Positions 14,095-14,175 of a stretch of DNA of 14,175 nt are shown here, one piece after another (position 1 is the first letter of the stretch; each line of letters opens with the position of its first letter). Source of the stretch: Ruminococcus sp. UBA946 (GTDB taxonomy: Bacteria; Bacillota; Clostridia; Oscillospirales; Ruminococcaceae); assembly GCA_002293295.1 (NCBI GenBank), contig DBCY01000106.1, forward strand, positions 1 through 14,175. Direction: 5' to 3'. Below the pieces are notes generated by a model. The model was not told the DNA's origin. It did not search any database and was given only the letters and a program-made list of their open reading frames with translations. The translations under genes and the position numbers were made by a program.

Positions 14095-14175
14095 CGTTAT
14101 TTTAAACAAATTGTTTCAAATTATTGTACACATATATCAAAAACAACTGAAATTAACTAGGGCGTGTTCGATAAT

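Noticed and set aside
1..14175. Type II secretion system instead of a type IV pilus
   Set aside because: A PilT with an AIRNLIRE-like motif, PilM-PilN/PilO-type alignment proteins and no secretin point to a monoderm T4P.
1..14175. CRISPR arrays, tRNA or rRNA genes
   Set aside because: No regularly spaced repeats and no tRNA-like or rRNA-like segments were seen on either strand.

Overview
The window is a nearly complete type IV pilus (T4P) locus from a monoderm, low-GC, Clostridia-like Firmicute. The support is purine-rich Shine-Dalgarno sites (AAGGAGG, GGAGGTG), GTG/TTG start candidates, AT-rich intergenic DNA with SigA-like promoters, and assembly genes with no outer-membrane secretin (PilQ) or PilP. 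No species can be named from the sequence. Every gene except the prepilin peptidase lies on the minus strand, so transcription runs mostly right to left.

Layout in transcription order. (1) 14.1-10.4 kb: promoter, then pilC (platform), a PilM-PilN fusion and a PilO-like gene, closed by a GC-rich hairpin. (2) 10.36-6.27 kb: a second promoter overlapped by a long palindrome, then an 846-residue PilX/GspK-like protein, a PilV/GspI-like pilin and a PilW/GspJ-like pilin, ending at a terminator-like hairpin shared with the convergent pilD. (3) 5.1-6.25 kb: pilD (prepilin peptidase) on the plus strand, divergent from pilB. (4) 5.07-2.25 kb: pilB (extension ATPase) and pilT (retraction ATPase), with the end of a broken Y1 transposase abutting the 3' end of pilT. 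(5) 1.89-0.16 kb: a consensus promoter (TTGACA-17-TATAAT), a 305-residue pilin with an Asp-rich calcium-repeat-like tail, the probable major pilin, and a strong terminator. Positions 1-160 are very AT-rich and I see no gene there.

How it works together: PilD cleaves the prepilins. The PilM-PilN fusion and the PilO-like protein form the inner alignment complex around PilC. PilB powers extension and PilT powers retraction, so the pilus should be dynamic (twitching, adhesion or DNA uptake). The PilX-, PilV- and PilW-like proteins probably form the tip complex, with the 846-residue protein as likely tip adhesin.

The most unusual points are the PilM-PilN fusion that keeps an internal INLL motif, the very large PilX-like protein with an EF-hand-like loop, the pilin with a thrombospondin type 3-like tail and an Ala at -1 of its cleavage site, the palindrome over the tip-operon promoter, and four pilin-like proteins that all end in proline.
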